NCBI GenBank assembly: GCA_020637395.1
Contig: JACJWA010000001.1
Location: 1,674,001 to 1,738,000 of the forward strand
Direction: 5' to 3'
Source: Calditrichota bacterium
GTDB lineage: Bacteria > Electryoneota > RPQS01
DNA: 64,000 nt
A model generated the notes under the pieces. It ran no database searches. It worked only from the letters and a program-made list of their open reading frames with translations, and was not told where the DNA came from. Below, in pieces: positions 44,074 through 52,563 of the stretch. The stretch's first letter is position 1. Every line of letters starts with the position of its first letter. A program made the position numbers and the translations under genes.

Positions 44074-44395
44074 GGGGTGAAACACTTATTCACAATTTGA
44101 TTTTGCTGCTGCAATTCCACGAATCATAATGTCTTCACTCGCCAATTGAGGAAAATCAATGAGATGAGTGTGAGGTGTTAGTTAAGTGGAGTATCTATCT
44201 GACTTTTGACTGTTGAAAGGCATAAAATCATCATTCGACTATGGTTACTGACCAAATGAGCAAGCCTCTGGCACTGCTCTTGGTTTTCCTCTTTCTCTGA
44301 AAAGATATGAATGATTGACCAAATGTTCAAGTGCTTTCGGCAGATTTAGAGTCTATTTTATGGCAGGCAACCACGGCAGTTAGTGAGGAATGGGC
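44074..44395. other. Intergenic region with a 16-base near-repeat
   Basis: About 320 A/T-rich bases between the divergent nrdJ and rpsR promoters. TGACCAAATGAGCAAG (44249-44264) recurs as TGACCAAATGTTCAAG (44316-44331), 67 bases apart. No open frame with a credible start, tRNA or known RNA was seen. Confidence 0.5.
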
Positions 44396-44424
44396 TTGAC
44401 AATATGCCCCCGGAATCTTATATT
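44396..44424 (+). promoter_or_regulatory. Promoter of the rpsR-rpmB-rpmG operon
   Basis: TTGACA (44396-44401) and TATATT (44419-44424) with a 17-base spacer; near-consensus. The leader to the rpsR start is about 65 bases. Confidence 0.75.
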
Positions 44425-44498
44425 TCGGAGCTTTGGCGTTGAGGGTGTCCCATCGGAATACCCGAGAGACGACTATTTTCATTTCTCACGCAGTTTTT

Positions 44499-44738
44499 AT
44501 GGCAAAGATTCGCACCAACCTCGCCCGCAAACCGTCCTATCTGGCGGAGCACGGCATCAAGCACATTGACTACAAAGACATCAAGCTTTTGCAGCGCTTC
44601 ATCGCGCCCAATGGCAGAATTCTGCCGCGCCGCTTGACCCGTCTGACCCGGCAAGAACAGCGCGTCATGACGCTTGCCATCAAGCGCGCCCGTCATATCG
44701 CTCTGCTGCCGTTTGTGCAAGACGCCGAGATCTATTGA
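44499..44738 (+). CDS. rpsR: 30S ribosomal protein S18
   Basis: 79 residues from the ATG at 44499, giving the standard S18 core: GIKHIDYKDIKLLQRFI, NGRILPRRLTR and AIKRARHIALLPFV. It binds S6 on the platform of the small ribosomal subunit. No cysteine is present, whereas many S18 proteins carry a zinc-type Cys pair at the N-terminus. No ribosome-binding site is visible upstream (CACGCAGTTTTT), which is common for ribosomal protein genes in Bacteroidota relatives. S18 usually lies with rpsF and rplI; here it opens an operon with L28 and L33, so it could be a second, zinc-independent copy. Confidence 0.93.
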   Translation: MAKIRTNLARKPSYLAEHGIKHIDYKDIKLLQRFIAPNGRILPRRLTRLTRQEQRVMTLAIKRARHIALLPFVQDAEIY

Positions 44739-44771
44739 GATCAGGCCAATCCCTAACCCTCTGAAAGAACC

Positions 44772-45014
44772 ATGTCCAGAGTTTGCCCCATCACCGGACG
44801 CCGTCGGCATAAGGCCAATTCGGTCAGCCACGCAAACAATAAGACGCGCAAGTGGCAGTATCCCAATTTGCGCACGAAGCGATTTTTTGACGAAGCCACC
44901 GGCCAGTGGATTCGTGTCAAAGTGTCCGCGCGCGGTCTGAAGACCCTGACCAAGAACGGCCTGCCCGCCGAGTGGCGCAAAGTTCTTGACATGCACGCGC
45001 AGCTGCACGGATAA
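44772..45014 (+). CDS. rpmB: 50S ribosomal protein L28
   Basis: 80 residues starting MSRVCPITGRRRHKANSVSHANN, the L28 signature, followed by TKRFFDEATGQWIRVKVSARGLKTL. It is a component of the large subunit near the exit-site region. It has a single Cys (5) and lacks the CxxC pairs of the zinc-binding form. It follows rpsR by 33 bases and precedes rpmG by 11 in one operon. Confidence 0.95.
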   Translation: MSRVCPITGRRRHKANSVSHANNKTRKWQYPNLRTKRFFDEATGQWIRVKVSARGLKTLTKNGLPAEWRKVLDMHAQLHG

Positions 45015-45025
45015 GGAGAAACATC

Positions 45026-45211
45026 ATGGCAAAGAAGACCAAAGAAGGCCGGATCATCGTCATCCTCGAGTGCACGGAAGCGCGCGGACAAGGTCTGACG
45101 CCCAGCCGTTACAATACGATGAAGAACCGTAAGAACACGCCGGATCGTCTTGAGCTGATGAAGTACAATCCGAACCTGCGCAAGATGACTCTGCATCGCG
45201 AGGTGCGCTAA
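45026..45211 (+). CDS. rpmG: 50S ribosomal protein L33
   Basis: 61 residues. IIVILECTEARGQG, SRYNTMKNRKNTPDRLELMKYNP and the LHRE end are typical of L33 of the Bacteroidota kind. Only one cysteine remains of the zinc ribbon. AAGGAG lies seven bases upstream. It is the last gene of the operon, ended by a terminator 30 bases later. Confidence 0.95.
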   Translation: MAKKTKEGRIIVILECTEARGQGLTPSRYNTMKNRKNTPDRLELMKYNPNLRKMTLHREVR

Positions 45212-45243
45212 GTCTTAGCGCGACTCGATAGATTTGAATCGCA

Positions 45244-45275
45244 GAAGCCCCCGATGATGGTCGGGGGCTTCTTGT
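45244..45275 (+). terminator. Intrinsic terminator of the ribosomal protein operon
   Basis: GAAGCCCCCGA-TGATGG-TCGGGGGCTTC followed by TTGTTGTTC. It may also serve the convergent lipoprotein gene. Confidence 0.85.
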
Positions 45276-45297
45276 TGTTCGTGCATATGCTGCCGAA

Positions 45298-46632
45298 TCA
45301 GTTCTTCACTGGACGCGCAATCCCTCGCACCGACGGTGCAGTCTGCGGCGGAAGCCACGTCACCGTCGAACCCGAGAACGTGAAGCGCGCTACTTCCATC
45401 GTCTGATCCGCATTGATCGTTCGAGCGTAGGTCCGCGTCGTGCCGTGCACGACCGTGCGCACGTTGAATGCTTGCGATTGAAGTCCATTGCCGCAGTCGC
45501 CGTACCAGTCCACTTCAATCTTGTATTCGCCGCTCGGGGGCGTGGTGGTCCAGTAGATGTTCTCCGGAGTGCCGTTTACGTAGTCTCCGCACTGATTGTC
45601 GCGATCAAGCACACCGCCTGTCGAGCTCGGATTGTTGAAGTAGGCACACGTTTGGCCGGTCGGATCCGTCACCCAGAGATCGAGATCCAAAGACTGCGCG
45701 TTGAACCAAGTCAAGGTGACCTGAATGTCGCCCGTACCCACGGGCGTTGTGGGAGTCGGATTGCAGCCGCAACGGCCGGGATCCGCGCCTGCGAAATCAC
45801 TCGAGGGCAAATCCACGCAATTGGGCGAGTTGTAGTGCCAGGCATTGGCTATCGTGATCGGCTCGGTGATACGGTGATAGTATTGCCCGGGGTTCATCTG
45901 ATCTTCACGCTGAAGACAGAATGTGTAGGTTCCTTGTGCCAGATACCAGTTGCCGACATTCGACCACCCTATGGTCCCTGGAGGTGCATACAAAACGCCA
46001 TTCCCGTCCGGAATCCAATCCGCTTGATAGGGATACTCGAGGCTGTAGGTTTCAATACAGACATACAGCCAGGAACTCCCGGAATTGTTAATCCTCAGAC
46101 AGCCGCTCGCATCATCCACTTGCGGGCGCCCCGTGACGTACCACGGCGACAACTGATAGGTCATCGCTTTCACCGTACGAGTCGCCGGATCATATTCTGA
46201 TCCGAAATACTCGGGCTCACCGGTAGTCGGATTGTGCCTCCAGAGGCTGACTTCGCCCGGGTCACCGTCACCGGGAACAGGCACCGCAACTTCAACCGGA
46301 CGCGCAAATGTGAATCCTTCCGGGCCAAACAAATACACGTCCGACACGCGGTTCATGTTGTCAGGCGGCGATACCTGAATGTCGTTGTTCCGTTCCACAG
46401 AGAACACGACCGTTGCAGGGCTCCCGTCCGTCAGCGAAGGAACGGCACCTACAGGAACACTGATTCGCGCGCCTTCCGCTGTTTCGATGGTTCCCGAAGT
46501 CGTGGTTGTAACCGTACCGCTGGCGTTGTCTTCCGCCGTTGGTGGAGTGTTGTTGTCGTCTTCATCCTTCGGACAACCGATGATCAGAAATGCGACAGAT
46601 AGTAACAGAATAAGAATTTTTCTAAGGTCCAT
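45298..46632 (-). CDS. Lipoprotein with ZU5-like and YfaP/DUF2135-like domains
   Basis: 444 residues. Lipobox FLIIGC, Cys20. After an acidic Thr-rich linker, residues about 45-150 look like a ZU5-type sandwich (GTIETAEGARISVPVGAVP, VYLFGPEGFTFARPVEVAVPVP). Residues about 300-410 resemble the DUF2135/YfaP domain: IQVTLTWFNAQSLDLDLWVTDP, GGVLDRDNQCG and PPSGEYKIEVDWYGDCG. Cysteines in the middle third suggest disulfides. It should be a cell-surface or periplasmic lipid-anchored protein, with no catalytic site that I recognise. It is transcribed alone, with a 10-base inverted repeat in its upstream region. Confidence 0.8.
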   Translation of the reverse strand: MDLRKILILLLSVAFLIIGCPKDEDDNNTPPTAEDNASGTVTTTTSGTIETAEGARISVPVGAVPSLTDGSPATVVFSVERNNDIQVSPPDNMNRVSDVYLFGPEGFTFARPVEVAVPVPGDGDPGEVSLWRHNPTTGEPEYFGSEYDPATRTVKAMTYQLSPWYVTGRPQVDDASGCLRINNSGSSWLYVCIETYSLEYPYQADWIPDGNGVLYAPPGTIGWSNVGNWYLAQGTYTFCLQREDQMNPGQYYHRITEPITIANAWHYNSPNCVDLPSSDFAGADPGRCGCNPTPTTPVGTGDIQVTLTWFNAQSLDLDLWVTDPTGQTCAYFNNPSSTGGVLDRDNQCGDYVNGTPENIYWTTTPPSGEYKIEVDWYGDCGNGLQSQAFNVRTVVHGTTRTYARTINADQTMEVARFTFSGSTVTWLPPQTAPSVRGIARPVKN

Positions 46633-46653
46633 TAGGCACCTCCATTGGGGCAG

Positions 46654-46692
46654 TTGTGCTATCTTAATGTCTTAAAGTCGTGGATAGCACAA
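46654..46692. repeat. Perfect 10-base inverted repeat upstream of the lipoprotein gene
   Basis: TTGTGCTATC (46654-46663) and GATAGCACAA (46683-46692) around a 19-base spacer, 22 bases before the start codon. It could be a leader hairpin or an operator. The remaining gap up to 46852 is A/T-rich with no gene that I can support. Confidence 0.55.
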
Positions 46693-46852
46693 TTTAGCTA
46701 ATCATTGGTCGCAAAAAAACACGTCTGTAAAAGACAGTCCGAGAGTTTCTTTCTCTTTCGAAAGCAATGTTGAGCAAAGCCTGACTTTGCGGAGTCCTCA
46801 TCCTTCACAGCTAATGTTGAAATGTCACACAGAGAATTCTTTCTCCAAATTT

Positions 46853-46889
46853 CAAAAAAATGCGGGGCAGTCTGATTGGACTGCCCCGC
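46853..46889 (-). terminator. Intrinsic terminator of the tricorn protease gene
   Basis: GCGGGGCAGTC and GACTGCCCCGC pair (46862-46889) and, read on the minus strand, are followed by ATTTTTTT, about 20 bases after the stop. Confidence 0.9.
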
Positions 46890-46909
46890 TTGAATCTTGC
46901 ACGGATAAG

Positions 46910-49900
46910 CTACTTCGTCGGTCCGGTTGCCGCCTTGATCGGGAACTTGGGCATCGGCACGTCATTGCGCGGATCCTTCTTGATCTCGTCGCGGCACCAC
47001 TTGATGGCCCAGTCCAATTGATCATCTTTGCCGGAGATCAGATTCTTGACATTCTGATTGACCTCAACGTCCGGCGTGACGCCCGGGCCTTCAATCAGCC
47101 ACTTGCCGTCTGCGCCCCAACCCGTAAACTCAGGCTGCGTGGAGCCGCCTCCGTCAATGAACGGCTTTCCGCCGCGAATGCCAACCCAGCCGCCCCACGT
47201 GCGCTTGCCGACCAGCGGACCGAGCTCCAGGCGCTTCCACCCTTCCGAGAAGGTTTCGCCGTCCGAACCGGTTTGCTCGTCACACAAGGCAATCATATGG
47301 CCCTGGAAAGCGGTGTACGGATCGTGATCGCGCGACCCGTTGCGCGCCATGCCCCATGTCCAGATCTTGCGATCCAACTGGGTGAGAATCCAGCGTGCGA
47401 TGTTGCCGCCGCCGTTGTTGCGCACATCGAAGATGAATGCCTTCTTGCCATAGACCTGCGGATAGTACTCGCGCATGAACTGCTCCATTCCCGGAGGGCT
47501 CATGTCAGACAGATGCAGATATGCAATATCATCGCCGCCGTGTTCCTTGACATACTCCATGCGGCCCTTCACCCAATCCCAGTAGCGCAATTCGCCTTCG
47601 TTGCTCATGGTCTTGACGACGAATTCGCGTGCACCGTCCAGCGACGGCTTGTCATTGACCGAGACCATCACGAGCTTGCCACTCTTATTGCTTAGCAGCT
47701 CAAGATAGTTCTTGACCGAGTTCACCGGCTTGCGGTCAATAGCCACAAGGTAGTCACCTGCCTTGACGTTCAAACCGACTTGAGACAACGGACTTGTGCG
47801 ATCCTTGTCCCATGGATCCGGCGCGAGGACTTTGTCAATCTTGTAAAATCCGCTCTTCTCACGCGTCACGTCAATGCCCAGAAGACCCACGCCCATGCTT
47901 TTGGGCCTTTCGCGATCTCCGCCGCCAATGTACGCATGTCCGGCATTCAGTTCACCGAAGAGTTGGCCCAGTACGTCGTTCAATTCGTCGCGAGTCGTGA
48001 TGCGATCCAGCAACGCGGCATAGCGTTCGCCCTGCTTCTTCCAATCCACACCGTGCATGTTGGCATCATAGAAGAAGTCGCGTTCAAGACGCCAGGCTTC
48101 CCAGTAGATCTGCTTCCACTCGGCGCGCGGGTTCACATCGCAGGTCCATTCGCCAAGATGCAGTCCCTTGTCCTTGTCGTCCTTGTCCGGCTCGGGTTCC
48201 TTGGTGTCTCCTGCGTCCATGACGATGAAGTCACCCTTCTTGCGAACCACCATCTTCTTGCCGTCCAACGAGAACGTATATCCGCGCGCGCCGTCCACGA
48301 CCACATTGTCTTTCTTCTTCTTGATGTCGAAACAGTGCAGGGCGACGGTGGGGTCATCTTCATCATGGAAGTCGCCGTCTTTCCAGCCGCGGGAGTCCCA
48401 CGCTATGTAGTAGAGCTTGCCTTCGGTCGCGCCCAACCCGCCGTAGCGGCCCGGATCGGTCGGTAAGAGCACAATGCGCTCCACGATGCCGTCCCAATCA
48501 ATCTTGACGTCGACCTTCTTCTCTTCCTTCTCATCCTTGTCGTCCTTATCGCCCTTCTTATCATTCTTCTCGTCCTTCTTCTCATCGTCCTTCTTGTCGC
48601 CGGCGATGGTGTTGTCTTCGGGAAGATACCAGCTCTTGGTGTCCTTGGCCAACGCGAGCGCAAACAACTGGCTGGTGTTTAGAGTGATAAACGAGTAGTC
48701 ATTCTCGCCGGGGAACGCATTGTGATTGCGGCGTGACGAAAAGTAGAGCCACTTGCCTTCGGGATCCCACGCCGGAGAATCGCTGTCAAACATCGGATCG
48801 GTAACCAGATGCGACTTCTTCTCCTTCATGTCGTAGATCTTGACTCCGCCGAACTTATTGGGCAGCGTGACGCCGTAGGCAATGTAGCGCGAATCAGGCG
48901 ACCACTCGTAGCCATAGATTTCCCACTCGGACGAATCCAGCACGGAGGTCGCACCGGACTTGAGATTGATCAAAGTAAGGGTTCGGTCCCGATTGCCGCA
49001 GACGCCCCACTCTCCGTCGGGTGACATCGCAATGCCGAAGTTGTAGGTTGAAGGACCGGGAGCGACTTTGCGCGGCTCGCCCTTGCCATCCGCGGGATAG
49101 GCCCACAGAGTCTGATCGCCCATGCGGTCGGACCAGGCATAGATCTCTTTGCCGTCTTTGCTGTAGAACGGGGATTTCAAGCGCTCGCCGTCATTGCTGG
49201 GCGACTGAAAAATCACGCCGCGGCGCTCCGTGGACGCCGTGAACAGCGCTCCGCGCGCACCCAAAACGATGCGCTTGCCGTCGGGAGACAAACCGTAGTC
49301 GTTCGTGTAGTCGTCCGGTGAAATGAACTTGTCGCGAGCCAATAGCATTTCGCTCGGCATCGAGACGTCCACCTTGCGCGACTGACCGGCGGCAATGTCA
49401 TAGACATAGATATCCGCTCCTACCGAATAGGAAATCTTGCCGTCGGCAAGGCTCGGCCAACGTACGTCGTAGTCTTTGTGCTGCGTCAACTGCTTGATGT
49501 CAGAACCATCGGGATTCATGCAATAGAGATTGTCCCGGTCGTCGTTGTTGCGCACGTAAAAAATCTTGTCGCCATACCACATGGGGGTGGCATTGTTGCC
49601 TTCCCACGTCGTGATCTGCTTGTAGTCCATTGCCTTGCGACTGCCGACGATAATCTGCTCGGCCCAACCACCTTTGTAGCGCTTCCACGTACGATGGCCG
49701 AGCGAAAATCGCGTATAGGCGATACGATCGCCGTTCGGTTCAAACGTAATATGCGCGGCTTCGGGAAGTTCCAGCTTCTCCGGCCAGTTGCCGTCCGTGT
49801 CCACCAAGAAAATCTGGTATGCAGACGGTCCGTTGTCGGAATAGTTGCGATAGGCCACTCGTCCGTCATTGGTCCAGGCCGCAACCCAATCCGCGCCCGG

Positions 49901-50212
49901 ATGATAGGTCAAGCGATGAGGCTCGCCGCCTTCGGGCGAAACAACGTACACGTCAATGTTGCCGTCGTAGTTGGCGCTGAAGGCAATCCACTTGCCGTCC
50001 GGCGAAAACATCGCGAAGCGCTCTTCGCCTGCGGCAGACGTCAACCGACGGGCGGAGCCGCCATTCAAGGGCGCGATCCACAGGTCGTTGTCTGCGACAA
50101 ACGCGACTTGACTGCCGTACGCCGTCGGCCAACGGTAGTAGCCTTCGGCAGGTGCCGCAAACAACGTCGCTGCGGTCACCAACAGGGTGACAAAAGAAAT
50201 GAGAAGTTTCAT
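46910..50212 (-). CDS. Secreted tricorn-type protease (S41 family) with beta-propeller
   Basis: 1100 residues. Signal peptide 1-19 (ATLFAAPAE), so unlike archaeal tricorn it acts outside the cytoplasm. WD/TolB-like propeller repeats fill about 25-540 and 590-690 (for example RFAMFSPDGKWIAFSANYDGN, IAMSPDGEWGVCGN). Between them a Lys/Asp/Glu-rich low-complexity linker spans about 541-580. The C-terminal half has the tricorn core (LERDFFYDANMHGVDW), a PDZ domain (about 800-900) and the serine peptidase, with nucleophile Ser in DEQTGSDGETFSEG. FDVRNNGGGN is the S41 motif. The likely role is degradation of peptides in the periplasm or outside. It stands alone with its own terminator. Confidence 0.93.
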   Translation of the reverse strand: MKLLISFVTLLVTAATLFAAPAEGYYRWPTAYGSQVAFVADNDLWIAPLNGGSARRLTSAAGEERFAMFSPDGKWIAFSANYDGNIDVYVVSPEGGEPHRLTYHPGADWVAAWTNDGRVAYRNYSDNGPSAYQIFLVDTDGNWPEKLELPEAAHITFEPNGDRIAYTRFSLGHRTWKRYKGGWAEQIIVGSRKAMDYKQITTWEGNNATPMWYGDKIFYVRNNDDRDNLYCMNPDGSDIKQLTQHKDYDVRWPSLADGKISYSVGADIYVYDIAAGQSRKVDVSMPSEMLLARDKFISPDDYTNDYGLSPDGKRIVLGARGALFTASTERRGVIFQSPSNDGERLKSPFYSKDGKEIYAWSDRMGDQTLWAYPADGKGEPRKVAPGPSTYNFGIAMSPDGEWGVCGNRDRTLTLINLKSGATSVLDSSEWEIYGYEWSPDSRYIAYGVTLPNKFGGVKIYDMKEKKSHLVTDPMFDSDSPAWDPEGKWLYFSSRRNHNAFPGENDYSFITLNTSQLFALALAKDTKSWYLPEDNTIAGDKKDDEKKDEKNDKKGDKDDKDEKEEKKVDVKIDWDGIVERIVLLPTDPGRYGGLGATEGKLYYIAWDSRGWKDGDFHDEDDPTVALHCFDIKKKKDNVVVDGARGYTFSLDGKKMVVRKKGDFIVMDAGDTKEPEPDKDDKDKGLHLGEWTCDVNPRAEWKQIYWEAWRLERDFFYDANMHGVDWKKQGERYAALLDRITTRDELNDVLGQLFGELNAGHAYIGGGDRERPKSMGVGLLGIDVTREKSGFYKIDKVLAPDPWDKDRTSPLSQVGLNVKAGDYLVAIDRKPVNSVKNYLELLSNKSGKLVMVSVNDKPSLDGAREFVVKTMSNEGELRYWDWVKGRMEYVKEHGGDDIAYLHLSDMSPPGMEQFMREYYPQVYGKKAFIFDVRNNGGGNIARWILTQLDRKIWTWGMARNGSRDHDPYTAFQGHMIALCDEQTGSDGETFSEGWKRLELGPLVGKRTWGGWVGIRGGKPFIDGGGSTQPEFTGWGADGKWLIEGPGVTPDVEVNQNVKNLISGKDDQLDWAIKWCRDEIKKDPRNDVPMPKFPIKAATGPTK

Positions 50213-50301
50213 GCGGGTTCCTTACTGACTGAGGGAAGCTATGGCGAAGGGATGGGATCAGGCGGGTCCGTAATCATGTCTAAACGAAGCCCGTGCAGAC
50301 A

Positions 50302-50336
50302 AAATGGCCCCCGAAGAATAGGACTTCGGGGGCCAT
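50302..50336 (-). terminator. Intrinsic terminator of the sorting-tail protein gene
   Basis: ATGGCCCCCGAAG (50304-50316) pairs with CTTCGGGGGCCAT (50324-50336); on the minus strand it is followed by TTTTGTCTG. It lies 17 bases past the stop codon of the gene at 50353. Confidence 0.85.
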
Positions 50337-50352
50337 GATTTGTTGCAGTTTC

Positions 50353-52437
50353 TTACTTCAGCAGCATCATCTTGCGGACGGACGTGTAGTCCCCGGCGTC
50401 TATCCGGTAGAAATACAGGCCCGAGGGCAGATTCGCCGCATCAAACGAAGCCGTATAGACTCCCGCGCCGAAGCGGCCGTCCGCCAGCGTGGCGACTTCC
50501 TGACCCAGCATGTTCACCACCGTCAAACGCACATCGGCGGACGTCGGCAGCGAGAACTGAATCTGGGTTGACGGGTTGAACGGATTCGGATAGTTCTGGC
50601 TCAGTGAGAACTGATTCGGAAGCGGCAGGTCCAGCTCCTGAACGGCGTCGGCAGGCAGCGTGGTGTCGCCACGCCCACGAACCAGCACAGGATAGGCCGC
50701 ATTGTTGCCTGCATTGCTATTGATAGTCAGAAGACCATTCCACGTGCGATGAATCGGCGGATCAAACTCCACCATGACTTCTTCGCTGTCGCCTGCGGCC
50801 ACCGTGAAGGCCGTCGGAGCAACATGATACGCAGGAGCCGTCGAGCCAGGAGTGATCGTAATGCTCGTCACGTTCAGCGCATCCTGACCGCCGCGATTGT
50901 ACACCCAGAGCGGCATCACCAGCGGATCCCATGCAGGATGAGCGGCACCAAAGTCGAGCGTATCCACGTCGGTGTCAATCACCGCAAACGGCGGGGTCGC
51001 GGAGGACGTATCCATGTACACCTGCATCAGCAGGTTGCCGCCATCATCTTCGAAGAACTGACCGCCGCTGCTGGCCACCTGGAAGGCGATAATGCCCATT
51101 GCCGCGTTCTCAGCGCAGTTCGGCGCATCGTTGTCAAAGCCCATTGCGGCGCCCGTCTGATACAGATAGGCTGCGGCAATGCTCTGACCTTCAAACAACG
51201 TGACATTCGGCGTGACGTTGACCGTGTTCCAGCCCTGCACCACCGCCGGAGTTGAAGTCCACAGCGGCGCACCCGCCGGAAGACCCGTGGCATTGTCAAT
51301 CATGTAGAAACGGAAATCGCCCGTCGCGTTGCCGCCGACGTTGATCTTGAACTGCGTGATCTTGGCGGGATATTCAGCGGGCGTGAACTTCAGCGCCCAA
51401 CCCGACCCGACGCTGAAGCCGAGATAGGAATCCGCATCGCCCGTTTCATCGTCGTCATAGCGATACCAGCGATGGTTGCCGCCTACGAAGAAGCGCACCC
51501 ACGACGTGTCGTTTTCGGAATTGTTATCTTCGCCCGCGAGCACCACTGAGCGAGCCAGATACTCGCCTTCTTCAGCCGGAGTAAACACATTGCTCGTGGC
51601 GAGAGTGGCCGTGCCGCCTGCGGCCAGTGCGCCGCCAATGATATCTTCGGAGAACACCGAGCCGCCGCCAGGGCCTTCAATCGAAAATTCGACGACATAA
51701 GCATCCACAGCAGAGGTTCCGATGTTTTCCACAACCTGATTGAACAGAACGTCTTCGCCCAACTCAAAATTGTAGCTCGGAGCACCGTTCACTTCGTTGG
51801 CCAGGTCGCCTGCAGAAAGATCCGTGAACACGCCGCCGGCGATACCGCCGATGCGCAGCATCACGTCACCACCCAGCAAGGAGTACGTGCCGTACTTCGT
51901 CTGAGTCGAAATCTGGCTGCGGTCGCCGGTGATGCCATTGTCATATACCGGATTCCAGTTCGTGTCGAACTGCGGTCCGCCGGGAACCGGGCCCATGACG
52001 ACATAGAAGTCGCTGCCGCCCGTCACCGTGACGGTGTCATTGAAGTTTACATCAAACCAGCCAAAATCCGGCAGTGGTGCCGACTTGACTGCGAGCGCCT
52101 GCTCGCCGCCCGGTGCGGGAATCGCCGTGTACACGAACAGCGAGCACGGAGCCGGTGATGTGGTTCCGTCAATCGTGTACGCATAGGCGCTGATGATGGA
52201 GAAATCAACGGGCGCGGTGAAACGCACGCGAACCCAGAAGTTGGTCGTCGTGCTGAGAGACGCGGGAGAATTGTTGTCGTACTGCAGCGTGTCGGGCTGC
52301 GGATCGTCCAGCGATCCGATGATCTGAGCGGTTCGTTCAAGCGTCCCGTCCGGCCAGACAATAGCCGCGTTGTCCGAAGCCATGGCGGACAGCGAGGTTG
52401 TCAGGCAGAGGAGCATGATCCAGTGGGTCCAACGCAT
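50353..52437 (-). CDS. Large secreted protein with CARDB-like domain and type IX sorting tail
   Basis: 694 residues from the ATG at 52437 (GGAGG eight bases upstream); this start gives the signal peptide MRWTHWIMLLCLTTSLSAMA. The N-terminal half is sandwich-rich. A CARDB-type segment lies at about 235-320 (NQVVENIGTSAVDAYVVEFS). An abnormal-spindle-like module follows at about 520-600 (FGAAHPAWDPLVMPLWVYN, TAFTVAAGDSEEVMVEF). The end is SLSQNYPNPFNPSTQIQF and finishes SVRKMMLLK, a type IX sorting tail. No enzymatic motif is visible; a structural or binding surface protein is likely. It is a single-gene unit with its own terminator. Confidence 0.82.
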   Translation of the reverse strand: MRWTHWIMLLCLTTSLSAMASDNAAIVWPDGTLERTAQIIGSLDDPQPDTLQYDNNSPASLSTTTNFWVRVRFTAPVDFSIISAYAYTIDGTTSPAPCSLFVYTAIPAPGGEQALAVKSAPLPDFGWFDVNFNDTVTVTGGSDFYVVMGPVPGGPQFDTNWNPVYDNGITGDRSQISTQTKYGTYSLLGGDVMLRIGGIAGGVFTDLSAGDLANEVNGAPSYNFELGEDVLFNQVVENIGTSAVDAYVVEFSIEGPGGGSVFSEDIIGGALAAGGTATLATSNVFTPAEEGEYLARSVVLAGEDNNSENDTSWVRFFVGGNHRWYRYDDDETGDADSYLGFSVGSGWALKFTPAEYPAKITQFKINVGGNATGDFRFYMIDNATGLPAGAPLWTSTPAVVQGWNTVNVTPNVTLFEGQSIAAAYLYQTGAAMGFDNDAPNCAENAAMGIIAFQVASSGGQFFEDDGGNLLMQVYMDTSSATPPFAVIDTDVDTLDFGAAHPAWDPLVMPLWVYNRGGQDALNVTSITITPGSTAPAYHVAPTAFTVAAGDSEEVMVEFDPPIHRTWNGLLTINSNAGNNAAYPVLVRGRGDTTLPADAVQELDLPLPNQFSLSQNYPNPFNPSTQIQFSLPTSADVRLTVVNMLGQEVATLADGRFGAGVYTASFDAANLPSGLYFYRIDAGDYTSVRKMMLLK

Positions 52438-52563
52438 GGGATTCCTCCGATTCTTGGTATCTACAAACATTTCAATGATTTCCGGGATTACTCCACCATT
52501 CTATGATGATACTCTTACCCCAAGAGTCTTAGAAGATAAGGATTTCGCCCGAAAAAGGGAAGT

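Noticed and set aside
44380..44498. Possible Zur box before the cysteine-poor ribosomal protein genes
   Set aside because: No A/T-rich dyad of the Zur kind overlaps the promoter that I can see, so Zur control is not supported by this sequence alone.
52511..52530. ACTCTT...AAGAGT hairpin upstream of the sorting-tail gene
   Set aside because: Six pairs without a U-run in either direction; too weak to call a terminator, and no operator context.
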